A DNA stretch of 64,000 nt from Bufo bufo (taxonomy: Eukaryota > Chordata > Amphibia > Anura > Bufonidae): positions 338,923,010-338,987,009 of the forward strand of contig NC_053392.1 in the NCBI RefSeq assembly GCF_905171765.1, read 5' to 3'. Position numbers and translations under genes: made by a program. Positions within the stretch are counted from its first letter, which is position 1. Each line of letters opens with the position of its first letter. Shown here in pieces: positions 29,652 to 39,540 of this stretch. The notes under the pieces were generated by a model, which saw only the letters and a program-made list of their open reading frames with translations, searched no databases and had not been told where the DNA came from.

Positions 29652-30490
29652 ATGAGGAAAACATCTAGTAAGGGACGCGGACATGGTCGTGGTGGTGTTA
29701 GTGGACCCTCTGGTGCTGGGAGAGGACGTGGCCGTTCTGCCACAGCCACACGTCCTAGTGTACCAACTACCTCAGGTCCCAGTAGACGCCAGAATTTACA
29801 GCGATATTTGGTGGGGCCCAATGCCGTTCTAAGGATGGTAAGGCCTGAGCAGGTACAGGCATTAGTCAATTGGGTGGCCGACAGTGGATCCAGCACATTC
29901 ACATTATCTCCCACCCAGTCTTCTGCAGAAAGCGCACAGATGGCGCCTGAAAACCAAGCCCATCAGTCTGTCACATCACCCCCATGCATATCAGGGAAAC
30001 TGTCTGAGCCTCAACTTATGCAGCAGTCTCTTATGCTGTTTGAAGACTCTGCTGGCAGGGTTTCCCAAGGGCATCCACCTAGCCCTTCCCCAGCGGTGGA
30101 AGACATAGAATGCACTGACGCACAACCACTTATGTTTCCTGATGATGAGGACATGGGAATACCACCTCAGCACGTCTCTGATGATGAAACAAAGGTGCCA
30201 ACTGCTGCGTCTTTCTGCAGTGTGCAGACTGAACAGGAGGTCAGGGAGGAAGACTGGGTGGAAGACGATGCAGGGGATGATGAGGTCCTAGACCCCACAT
30301 GGAATGAAGGTCGTGCCACTGACTTTCAGAGTTCGGAGGAAGAGGCAGTGATGAGACCAAGCCAACAGCGTAGCAAAAGAGGGAGCAGTGGGCAAAAGCA
30401 GAACACCCACCGCCAAGAGAGTCCGCCTGCTACTGGCCACCGCCATCTGGGACTGAGCACCCCAAAGGCAGCTTCAAGGAGTTCCCTGGC
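29652..30490 (+). CDS. hAT transposase, N-terminal disordered region
   Basis: From ATG the protein begins MRKTSSKGRGHGRGGVSG and then GRGRGRSATATRP, a basic RG-rich start. QNLQRYLVGP and RPEQVQALVNWVADSG follow, then a long Ser/Pro/Glu-rich acidic stretch. This ATG opens the only long frame and lies just after the leader. Beyond about 30490 the frame shifts: the expected continuation into the BED finger (VAVEHDKTRVVC) is in another frame. The tail of this frame past 30490 is therefore not native. Confidence 0.75.
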
Positions 30491-31420
30491 GTGGCAGTTG
30501 AACACGACAAGACCCGAGTGGTTTGCACGCTGTGCCATCAGAGCCTGAAGCGAGGCATTAACGTTCTGAACCTTAGCACAACCTGCATGAGCAGGCACCT
30601 GCATGCAAAGCATGAACTGCAGTGGAGTAAACACCTTAAAAACAAGGAACTCACTCAGGCTCCCCCTGCTACCTCTTCTGATGCTGCCTCGGCCTCTTCC
30701 TCCGCCTCTGGAGAAACGTTGGCACCTGCCGCCCAGCAAACAGAGGATGTACCACCAACACCACCACCTCCGTCACCAAGCATCTCAACCATGTCACACG
30801 GCAGCGTTCAGCTCTCCATCTCACAAACATTTGAGAGAAAGCGTAAATTCCCACCTAGCCACCCTCGATCCCTGGCCCTGAATGCCAGCATTTCTAAACT
30901 ACTGGTCTATGAAATGCTGCCATTCAGGCTGGTGGACACAGACAGCTTCAAACAGCTCATGTCGCTTGCTGTCCCACAGTATGTTGTTCCCAGCCGCCAC
31001 TACTTCTCCAAGAGAGCCGTGCCTTCCCTGCACAACCAAGTATCCGATAAAATCAAGTGTGCACTGCGGAACGCCATCTGTGGCAAGGTCCACCTAACCA
31101 CAGATACGTGGACCAGTAAGCACTGCCAGGGACGCTATATCTCCCTAACTGCACACTGGGTAAATGTAGTGGCGGCTGGGCCCCAGGCAGAGAGCTGTTT
31201 GGCGCACGTCCTTCCGCCGCCAAGGATCGCAGGGCAACATTCTTTGCCTCCTGTAGCCTCCTCCTCCTACTCGGCTTCCTCCTCCTCTTCTTCCACCTGC
31301 TCATCGAGTCAGCCACACACCTTCACCACCAACTTCAGCACAGCCCAGGGTAAACGTCAGCAGGCCATTCTGAAACTCATATGTTTGGGGGACAGGCCCC
31401 ACACCGCGCAGGAGTTGTAG
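30491..31420 (+). pseudogene. hAT transposase, BED zinc finger and start of the catalytic domain
   Basis: The BED-type finger is TRVVCTLCHQSL, then SRHLHAKHELQW (C-x2-C with H-x4-H; residues about 9-38). A Ser/Pro-rich linker follows, then the RNase H-like fold: FKQLMSLAVPQYVVPSR, YFSKRAVPSLHNQV, and VHLTTDTWTSKHC, where the TTDTW Asp is the first catalytic residue. It ends at a TAG in QEL-stop near 31420. The same protein continues in another frame (VVCDNGRN, then INVAALGLAGLTHIPC), which gives the second catalytic Asp region. Confidence 0.88.
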
Positions 31421-32774
31421 CGGGGTATTAAACAACAGACCGACGAGTAGTTGCTGCCTGTGAGCCTCAAGCCCGGCCTGGTGGTGTGCGATAATGGGCG
31501 AAATCAACGTCGCAGCTCTGGGACTAGCCGGTTTGACGCACATCCCTTGCCTGGCGCATGTGCTGAATTTGGTGGTGCAGAAGTTCATTCACAACTACCC
31601 CGACATGTCAGAGCTGCTGCATAAAGTGCGGTCCGTCTGTGCGCGCTTCCGGCGTTTACATCCTGCCGCTGCTCGCCTGTCTGCGCTCCAGCGTAACTTC
31701 GGCCTTCCCGCTCACCGCCTCATATGCTGGACAGACTGTGCGAGCAGCAGCAGGCCATAGTGGAGTTTCAGCTGCAGCACGCACGGGTCAGTCGCACTGC
31801 GGAACAGCACCACTTCACCACCAATGACTGGGCCTCCATGCGAGACCTGTGTGCCCTGTTGCGAGTACTCCACCAACATGGCCAGTGGCGATGACGCCGT
31901 TATCAGCGTTACAATACCACTTCTATGTCTCCTTGAGAAAACACTTAGGGTGATGATGGAAGAGGAGGTGGCCCAGGAGGAGGAAGAGGGGTCTTTTTTA
32001 GCACTTTCAGGCCAGTCTCTTAGAAGTGACTCAGAGGGAGGTTTTTTGCAACAGCAGAGGCCAGGTACAAATGTGGCCAGACAGGGCCCACTACTGGAGG
32101 ACGAGGATGAGGAAGAGGTGGAGGAGGATGAGGATGAAGCATGTTCACAGCGGGGTGGCACCCAACGCAGCTCGGGCCCATCACTGGTGCGTGGCTGGGG
32201 GGAAACGCAGGACGATGACGATACGCCTCCCACAGAGGACAGCTTGTCCTTACCTCTGGGCAGCCTGGCACACATGAGCGACTACATGCTGCAGTGCCTG
32301 CGCAACGACAGCAGAGTTGCCCACATTTTAACGTGTGCGGACTACTGGGTTGCCACCCTGCTGGATCCCCGGTACAAAGACAATGTGCCCACCTTACTTC
32401 CTGCACTGGAGCGTGATAGGAAGATGCGCGAGTACAAGCGCACGTTGGTAGACGCGCTACTGAGAGCATTCCCAAATGTCGCAGGGGAACAAGTGGAAGC
32501 CCAAGGCGAAGGCAGAGGAGGAGCAAGAGGTCGCCAACGCAGCTGTGTCACGGCCAGCTCCTCTGAAGGAAGGGTTAGCATGGCAGAGATGTGGAAAAGT
32601 TTTGTCACCACGCCACAGCTAACTGCACCACCACCTGATACGGAACGAGTTAGCAGGAGGCAGCATTTCACTAACATGGTGGAACAGTACGTGTGCACAC
32701 CCCTCCACGTACTGACTGATGGTTCAGCCCCATTCAACTTCTGGGTCTCCAAGTTGCCACGTGGCCAGAGCTAG
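31421..32774 (+). pseudogene. hAT transposase, middle (insertion domain) with frameshifts
   Basis: Segments in order are VVCDNGRN, HIPCLAHVLNLVVQKFIHN (the CxxH of the hAT fold), RLICWTDC, TTNDWASMRDLCALL (another frame), then SGDDAVISVTIPLLCLLEKTLR. An acidic insert follows (EEEVAQEEEEGSF and EDEDEEEVEEDED), then MLQCLRNDSRVAHILTCADY and ATLLDPRYKDN, which contains the conserved LDPRYK of hAT enzymes. At least three frame changes (near 31425, 31760 and 31860) make this copy non-coding as a whole. Confidence 0.86.
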
Positions 32775-32995
32775 CCTTTTATGCCTCAGAGGTGCTGGCC
32801 TGTCCGGCGGCCAGCGTTTTGTCTGAACGTGTATTCAGCACGGCAGGGGGCGTCATTACAGACAAACGCAGCCGCCTGTCCACAGCCAATGTGGACAAGC
32901 TGACGTTCATAAAAATGAACCAGGCATGGATCCCACAGGACCTGTCCATCCCTTGTGCAACATATCTGACAGTGGCCTGTTCCAGTGTTGGGTGA
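32775..32995 (+). pseudogene. hAT transposase C-terminal dimerisation domain
   Basis: In a frame different from the preceding segment: CPAASVLSERVFSTAGGV, RSRLSTANVDKLTFIK and MNQAWIPQD. The pattern P-AASVLSERVFS-AG is the hATC dimerisation signature at the end of these transposases. A one-base deletion near 32757 separates it from KLPRG-. Confidence 0.9.
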
Positions 32996-32999
32996 CATG

Positions 33000-33175
33000 A
33001 AGCCTGATTCTCTGCTATGACATGAAGCCTGATTCTCTGCTATGGGACCTCTCTCCTCTGTCTGGGTGCCGGGGCCTAAAAATATCTGACAATGGCCTGT
33101 TCCAGTGGTGGGTGACATGAAGCCTGCTTCTCTGCTATGACATGAAGCCTGATTCTCTGCTATGGGACCTCTCTC
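33000..33175 (+). repeat. Short direct repeats after the hAT stop
   Basis: ACATGAAGCCTGATTCTCTG and CTATGGGACCTCTCTCC recur in two blocks (about 32996-33055 and 33112-33175), with TGTTCCAGTG-TGGGTG before each. Confidence 0.8.
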
Positions 33176-33475
33176 CAATTGATATTGGTTAATTTTTATT
33201 TATTTTATTTTTATTTTAATTCATTTCCCTATCCACATTTGTTTGCAGACGATTTACCTACATTTTGCTGCCTTTAGCAGCCCTCTAGCCCTTTCCTGGG
33301 CTGTTTTACAGCCTTTTTAGTGCCGAAAAGTTCGGGTCCCCATTGACTTCAATGGGGTTCGGGTTCGGGGCGAAGTTCGGGTCGAGTTCGGATCCCGAAC
33401 CCGAACATTTCCGGGAAGTTCAGCCGAACTTCTCGAACCCGAACATCCAGGTGTTTGCTCAACTCTACTTACGTT

Positions 33476-34985
33476 CCCTTCCTCGGTGGTCTGTTACATT
33501 CCATTGGCCTACTTTTCTGTTTAATCCTGGTTCATGATCACTCAGACTGGTCTCCTTTTACTTCTGGTTCGTATTCACTTAGATTGGTCTCCTGCCCCAG
33601 TTCACCAAACAGCTCCTCAGCGGAGGTCAGTGTGCCAATAGGAGCAAGTTTCCTGCTATGTTTTCACAAGCTGTTCATTTGTTTGTCACGATAAGAGACT
33701 TCTCTTAGTGAACTTGCAATGCCTCAGGCTCTTGTTTTTCTCCCATCTCTGTTTCAATTTCATGTTTACGTTTATGGTTCGCGGTGGTTAGTGTTTTATG
33801 TATGCCCGTGCTTCGGATTACTAATGTCTATATTTTCAACACCTGTTGGCAGTCATGTTCCTTAGGCCACCTTCTAGCCAATCCAATCATTCAAGTCGCT
33901 GCATATCCCATCAGGTCCGGATTACGTTTTAATTACTTATCATCACCGCAACGTCATCCCTCTGGCTTCGGGGGCCCTATGACTGATCCGGCCTCATGGC
34001 TCCGGGGGACCCATGACCGTTTTTTCATGTTTTGTTTGTTAGGGGTACGACATGGTTGTAGGCTGGTTAGTGTCCCAGGTTTGCTGTTGGAGGGGGTCAT
34101 GGTTATGCGAGTCCCCAAGGCATTCTGGTGCTGCATAAGTGGTTTATTAAAAAAATAAAAAAATAAAAATAAATAAGAGGCTCGCACGAGTGGCTCTTCG
34201 CTTATAGGACCTCACGATTGGCACCGACACTTGTAGTTCGCACGGCCATCTGATACTTTTTACCGCCATAAGAGTCTCGCACGCATGGCTCCTGCCATAA
34301 GAGACTCGCACGCATGGCTCCACCCCTAAGAGACTCGCACGAGTGGCTGTTCGCTTATAGGACCTCACGACTGGCATCGTCATTCGTAGTTCGCACGGTC
34401 ATCCGATACTTGTTCCACCATAAGAGGCTCGCAGGCATGGCTCCCGCCATAAGAGACTCGCAGGCATGGCTCCCGCCATAAGAGACTCGCACGCATGTCT
34501 CCCCCCATAAGAGGCTAGCTGGAGTAGCTCTTGGCTTAGAGAATTTCACAATTGTCATCGACATTGGTAGGTCATACGGCCATCTGATACTATTTTCCAT
34601 GGCACACCTTTCAGAAGTTTTCTTTTGTTCATTTATATTTTACAGATTAGTACTTGCGGTTCATTTCAGCCTCATTTCATTAAGAAGCTTTACCCCATGT
34701 CTTTGTCTTTCTAGGTTATCGAGTCCCGGTTGATTACTAAACCCGTTGGGTTAAGCCCTAATCTTTTCCCCAGCCGTCCTTAATTCTTAAGGTTCGCATC
34801 CCGGCGGCTGCCCGGCCCCATGGGCCCCTGGTGGTTGCTTCGGCCCCATGGCTTCAGGGGTCCGACCAATGGTTGTCTGTCCACCTGTGCAGCTATGCTT
34901 TTGGTTTTGAATGACTCACATCTTTACCTGCTTGCCAGCTTATGTTATTTAGGTTTCATTTTAGTTAATGTCCGTTATTATCTCC
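33476..34985. repeat. Unclassified sequence with short tandem repeats
   Basis: 34180-34560 holds tandem units built from CATAAGAGACTCGCACGCAT GGCTCC, and a longer unit with CTTATAGGACCTCACGA and GTTCGCACGG. The remainder (33476-34160 and 34620-34985) has no coding motif. It may continue the sequence left of the hAT element (26488-28520), into which the hAT inserted. Confidence 0.6.
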
Positions 34986-34989
34986 ACAT

Positions 34990-36181
34990 TCTTCTGAACA
35001 TTTTTTTTTTTTGGCACAAGTTAGCGGAAATTGATCTTTTTTTTTTTTCTTACAAAGTCTCATATTCCACAAACTTGTGACAAAAAATAAAATTTTGCCC
35101 TGTGAAATCCTAAAAGTACTCATTGGAATTTGGACCCCTTTGCGCACCTAGGCTGCAAAAAAGTGTCACACATGTGGTATCACTGTACTTTTTGACAACT
35201 TTTAAAAATTTTTTATACAAAGTTGTCAATTTACAGAGATATTTCTCTCACCCAGCATGGGTATATGTAAAAATACACCCCAAAACACATTGCGCTACTT
35301 CTTCTGAGTACGGCGATACCACATGTGTGACACCTTTTTGCAGCCTAGGTGCGTAAAGGGGCCGAAAGTCCAACGAGTACCTTTAGGCTTTACAGGGTTG
35401 CTCACAATTTAGCCCCGCCTAAAATGCCAGAACAGTAAACACACCCCACAAATGACCCCATTTTGGAAAGTAGACACCCCAAGGTATTCACTGAGGGGCA
35501 TAGTGAGTCCGTGGGAGATTTTTATATATTTTTTTTGCCAGAAGTTAGCAGAAATTGAAACTTTATTATTTATTTATATTCCTCAGAAAGTGTCATTTTC
35601 CGCTAACTTGTGAAAAAAAATTAAATCATACATAAACTCACCATGCCCCTCCGCGAATACTTTGGGGTGTCTTCTTTCTAAAATTGGGTCATTTGGGGGG
35701 TATTTATACTATCCTGGCATTCTAGCACCTCAAGAAACATGACAGGTGCTCAGAAAGTCAGAGCTGTTTCAAAATGCGGAAATTCACATTTTTGTACCAT
35801 AGTTTGTAAACGCTATAACTTTTGCGCAAACCAATAAATATACACTTATTGGATTTTTTTTATCAAAGACATGTAGCACAATAAATTCTGACACAAACTT
35901 GTATAGAAATGTAATTATATTTGAACAATTTTACCTGAAAAATTAAAAAATACACTTTTTTTGAAAAAATTGCTATTTTGATTAATATTAGAAAAACGAA
36001 AAATCTCAGCAGCAATCAAATACCACCAAAAGAAAGCTGTATTTGTGAGAAGAAAAGGAGGTAAAATTTATTTGGGTGCCAAGTTGCATGACCGAGCAAT
36101 AAACCGTTAAAGTTGTGAAGTGCTGATTTGTAAAAAAGGGCCTGGTCACTAGGGGGGTATAAACCTGTGGTCCTTAAGTGG
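34990..36181. mobile_element. TTAA-type non-autonomous element, right end
   Basis: The right terminus, read inward, is CCACTTAAGGACCACAGGTT next to TTAA (36182-36185). It matches the terminus at 53354 (CCACTTCACATCTGGGCC) and the start at 63492 (CCACTTCCCGACTGCC). Interior palindromic blocks (CACATGTGGTATC and its inverse, about 35170 and 35320) are typical of this group. The left end appears truncated near 34990. Confidence 0.65.
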
Positions 36182-36186
36182 TTAAA

Positions 36187-37017
36187 ATGGCAGACCTGGT
36201 TCTGTGCAGGAATTGTTGTGCTTTTATTTCAGGTTCCACTCTTCAGAGGTTTGGATGCTGTCTGATCTGTAGACAGCTCTCCATAATGCAGCAGGAAATC
36301 ACATTTTTGAAATCTGCGATTTGTAAATTAACCGTCAAACAAACTCAGGCTGAGAACGTTGCAATGCCACTGCCACAGTGGCCCCCTAGAAATGGAAGAT
36401 GGGTTACTGCAGGTTCTGGTAGACTGAGAGTTGTGGATAGAAGACATGTCCCACAGTCTGTGGCTCTCCATAATTCATTTGCAGCACTTTCAGAGTTCAA
36501 GAACAACATTGAGGATGGCTCAAGCACAGTGGGTGAGGAACAATCATCTCCCATGCCTAAAGTATGCAAGACTGCAGCCAAAGACAAAAAGGAGAAGGTG
36601 AGGACTGATAGTAAGCAGCTGTTGGTGGGCGATTCCATCATAAGAGGTGTAAAGTTTGAGGAAAATGGTGTTGTGAGATGTCTCCCTGGTGGTACTGCTA
36701 GCAGGGACAGATGGTGTATCCTTAATATTGTTAGGCAAGCAAAGCACGAAAGGGAGGTGGATGTTATTGTCCATCTTGGGACAAATGATCTGGCTTGCAA
36801 TGAGGTTTCAAAGGTGAAGGAAGCTTTTCACACACTTGGAAATGATATACGGGAGGTTGCATCCACTGTTTTATTCACTGCAGTTTTGCCTGTGCATAAC
36901 CTTCAGCATGAAATGAAGATGCGCATTAAGGAATTCAATGTATGGCTTGGTGAATGGTGTCTGAACCAAGGGTTTGGCTTTGTGTCTCATGTTAGCTCTC
37001 GTTGGAATGGAAAATAA
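36187..37017 (+). CDS. LINE ORF1 with zinc-like N-terminus and SGNH esterase domain
   Basis: I start at ATG 36187 (MADLVLCRNC); upstream codons belong to the neighbouring repeat. Cys pairs (CRNCC, CCLICR; residues 8-27) suggest a small zinc module, followed by a short coiled coil (MQQEITFLKSAICKL). Residues about 145-270 are an SGNH/GDSL esterase: LLVGDSIIRG (catalytic Ser), HLGTNDL (GxND block) and LFTAVLPV. Esterase-bearing ORF1s are known in CR1-like LINEs. The frame stops at WNGK-stop, and the DGLHLS motif holding the catalytic Asp-His lies in frame just beyond it, so the domain is cut short by a nonsense change. Confidence 0.85.
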   Translation: MADLVLCRNCCAFISGSTLQRFGCCLICRQLSIMQQEITFLKSAICKLTVKQTQAENVAMPLPQWPPRNGRWVTAGSGRLRVVDRRHVPQSVALHNSFAALSEFKNNIEDGSSTVGEEQSSPMPKVCKTAAKDKKEKVRTDSKQLLVGDSIIRGVKFEENGVVRCLPGGTASRDRWCILNIVRQAKHEREVDVIVHLGTNDLACNEVSKVKEAFHTLGNDIREVASTVLFTAVLPVHNLQHEMKMRIKEFNVWLGEWCLNQGFGFVSHVSSRWNGK

Positions 37018-37109
37018 CTGTACAAGAAAGATGGTTTACATCTTTCTCTCAAGAGAACGAATGTCCTCAGTGAATAGTTCCAAGTATTTGCTAAGGAGCA
37101 TTTAAACTA

Positions 37110-37560
37110 GGAAAGGGGGGCAAAATTGATATTCTAAATTCTCTACTGGGATTATCCCTACAGCAAGTAGTTGAGGAGCCAACCCGGAAGGAGGCCATTT
37201 TAGATTTAGTATTCACAAATGGGAATTTGGTATCTGATATTACTGTAGGGGAAAGCTTGGGATCTAGTGATCACCAGTCAGTGTGGTTTACAGTGACTGA
37301 GTCACACCACACAAAAACAAAAGTTTTAGTTTTTAGAAAAACTGACTTTTCTAAAATTAGATTAGTGGTATACGAGTCCCTATCAGATTGGAACAGTTTC
37401 AATGGAGTCCAGGAGAAATGGGACTACTTAAAAGTGGCACTATTGAAGGCAACAGAAAAATTCATTAGGCTTGTCAGTAAAAAAAAAAAAGGAAGAAACC
37501 ACTGTGGTACTCAGCAGAAGTGGCCAAAATCATTAAAAACAAAAAGATAGCATTTAGTAA
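37110..37560 (+). pseudogene. LINE endonuclease, C-terminal remnant
   Basis: Reads LGLSLQQVVEEPTRKEAILD, LVFTNGNLVSDI and GSSDHQSVWF. SDH is the terminal catalytic motif of the apurinic-type endonuclease. All earlier motifs are missing, so it is inactive. The frame is lost after 37550, near a poly-A run. Confidence 0.88.
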
Positions 37561-37754
37561 TTATAAAAAACAGGCAAATTTATAAGATTAGGCAGAGAGA
37601 GGCCAAACAAGTTATAAGAGCTTCTAAAGCACAGGCAGAAGAGAAATTAGCTCAGTCAGTAAAAAAGGGCGATAAGACATTCTTCAGATACATAAATGAC
37701 AAAAGGAAACTAAAACAAGAAATTACCAAATTAAAAACAAAAGAAGGAAGGTAT

Positions 37755-39011
37755 ATGGAAGAAGATAAAGAACTAGCTGACTGCCTCAATGAATACTTCT
37801 GTTCAGTATTTACAAAGGAAAATGAAGGAAAAGGACCTCAGTTAGGAAAGAAGACTAATGAATCTTTTGATGCATGTGTCTTTACAGAGGAAGAGGTTCT
37901 AAGTCAGCTGTCTAAAATTAATACAAATAAGTCACAGGGGCCTGATGGGATACACCCAAAGCTATTAAAAGAGCTCAGCGGCAAACTAGCAAAACCATTA
38001 ACAGATTTATTTAACCAATCACTGGCAACAGAAGTCGTTCCAGAAGATTGGAAATTGGCAAATGTTGTGCCCATTCACAAGAAAGGTAGTAGGGAGGAAT
38101 CGGGCAACTATAGGCCAGTAAGCCTGACATCAATAGTGGGGAAATTAATGGAAACCATACTTAAGGAGAGGATTGTGGAACATCTAAAATCCCATGAATT
38201 TAAAGATGAAAAACAGCATGGGTTTACTTCAGGGAGATCATGTCAAACTAATCTTATTGATTTTTTTGATTGGGTGACTAAAATAATAGATGGCGGAGGT
38301 GCAGTAGACATCGCTTATCTGGACTTTAATAAGGCTTTTGATACTGTCCCACATAGAAAGCTTATCAATAAATTGCAGTCTTTGTGCGTGGACTCCCATA
38401 TTGTTGAATGGATTAGGCAGTGGCTGAGGGACAGACAACAGAGGGTTGTAGTCAATGGAGTATATTCAGACCATGGTCTTGTTAGCAGTGGGGTACCTCA
38501 GGGATCTGTTCTGGGACCCATATTGTTTAATATCTTTATCAGAAAAATTGCAGAAGGCCTCGATGGTAAGGAGTGTCTTTTTGCTGATGACACAAAGATT
38601 TGTAACAGGGTTGATGTTCCTGGAGGGATACACCAAATGGAAAAGGATTTAGAAAAACTAGAGGAATGGTCAAAAATCTGGCAACTAAAATTTAATGTTG
38701 ATAAGTGCAAGATAATGCACCTGGGGCGTAAAAACCCAAGAGCAGAATACAAAATCAGTAATACAGTCCTAACCTCAGTATCTGAGGAAAGGGATTTAGG
38801 GGTCATTATTTCAGAAGACTTAAAGGTAGGCAGACAATGTCATAGAGCAGCAGGAAATGATAGCAGAATGCTTGGGTGTATAGGGAGAGGCATTACCAGT
38901 AGAAAGAGGGAGGTGCTCATGCCGCTCTACAGAGCACTAGTGAGACCTCATTTGGAGTATTATGCGCAGTACTGGAGACCATATCTCCAGAAGGATTTTG
39001 ATACTTTGTAG
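37755..39011 (+). CDS. LINE reverse transcriptase
   Basis: A 418-residue open frame. RT motifs in order: INTNKSQGPDGIHPKLLKE, WKLANVVPIHKKG, NYRPVSLTSIVGKLME, QHGFTSGRSC, IAYLDFNKAFDTVPH (motif A), SGVPQGSVLGPILFN (motif B), LFADDTKI (motif C, intact) and EWSKIWQLKFNVDKCKIMHLG (motif D/E). SEERDLGVIIS and YRALVRPHLEYYAQYW are typical of the CR1/L2/Jockey group. A TAG at 39009 cuts off the last part, which continues at 39012-39386. The first Met is inside the domain; coding sequence extends upstream with frameshifts. Confidence 0.92.
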   Translation: MEEDKELADCLNEYFCSVFTKENEGKGPQLGKKTNESFDACVFTEEEVLSQLSKINTNKSQGPDGIHPKLLKELSGKLAKPLTDLFNQSLATEVVPEDWKLANVVPIHKKGSREESGNYRPVSLTSIVGKLMETILKERIVEHLKSHEFKDEKQHGFTSGRSCQTNLIDFFDWVTKIIDGGGAVDIAYLDFNKAFDTVPHRKLINKLQSLCVDSHIVEWIRQWLRDRQQRVVVNGVYSDHGLVSSGVPQGSVLGPILFNIFIRKIAEGLDGKECLFADDTKICNRVDVPGGIHQMEKDLEKLEEWSKIWQLKFNVDKCKIMHLGRKNPRAEYKISNTVLTSVSEERDLGVIISEDLKVGRQCHRAAGNDSRMLGCIGRGITSRKREVLMPLYRALVRPHLEYYAQYWRPYLQKDFDTL

Positions 39012-39386
39012 AGAGTTCAGAGAAGAGCTACTAAACTAGTACATGGATTGCAGGATAAAACTTACCAGGAAATATTAAAGGACCTTAACATGTATAGCTT
39101 GGAAGAAAGACGAGACAGAGGGAATATGATAGAAACTTTTAAATACATAAAGGGAATAAACAAGGTAAAAGAGGAGAGAATATTTAAAAGAAGAAAAACT
39201 GCTACAAGAGGACATAGTTTTAAATTAGAGGGGCAAAGGTTTAAAAGTAATATCAGGAAGTATTACTTTACTGAGAGAGTAGTGGATGCATGGAATAGCC
39301 TTCCTGCAGAAGTGGTAGCTGCAAATACAGTGAAGGAGATTAAGCATGCATGGGATAGGCATAAGGCCATCCTTCATATAAGATAG
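39012..39386 (+). pseudogene. LINE ORF2 C-terminal segment
   Basis: Continues after the TAG: RVQRRATKLVHGLQDKTYQE, SLEERRDRGNMIETFKYIKG, then FKLEGQRFKSNIRKYYFTER and VDAWNSLPAEVV. This is the usual C-terminus of this LINE group (R..F..R....WN.LP). Confidence 0.88.
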
Positions 39387-39540
39387 GGCCAGGGGCTATT
39401 CGTAGTATTCAGTATATTGGGCAGACTAGATGGGCCAAATGGTTCTTATCTGCCGACACATTCTATGTTTCTATAATCACCACAATCTTCGGTATTGGTC
39501 CTATTATAATCTATCAAGGATAGACCCATCAAAAACATTG

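Larger units (their letters stand above)
28530..33467 (+). mobile_element. Near full-length hAT transposon with BED-finger transposase
   Basis: Ends TAGGGATGAGCGAACCCGAA (left) and TAGAGTTGAGCAAACACCTG (from the right) are imperfect TIRs, followed inward by many CCGAAC/GTTCGG subterminal motifs. The 8-bp flanks CTTAAGTT (28522-28529) and CTTACGTT (33468-33475) differ at one base. The element is 4,938 bp. A TATTTAAG box at about 28779 may be its promoter, followed by a duplicated leader and the transposase gene from 29652 to 32995. Confidence 0.93.
36186..39475 (+). mobile_element. CR1/L2-type LINE, internally deleted
   Basis: ORF1 with an esterase domain (36187-37017), the end of the endonuclease (37110-37560), RT (37755-39011), a C-terminal segment (39048-39386) and a short 3' end with GACTAGATGGGCCAAATGGT and TTCTATGTTTCTAT. 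About the first two thirds of the endonuclease is missing between ORF1 and 37110. The 5' end abuts the TTAA terminus of the preceding element. Confidence 0.92.
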
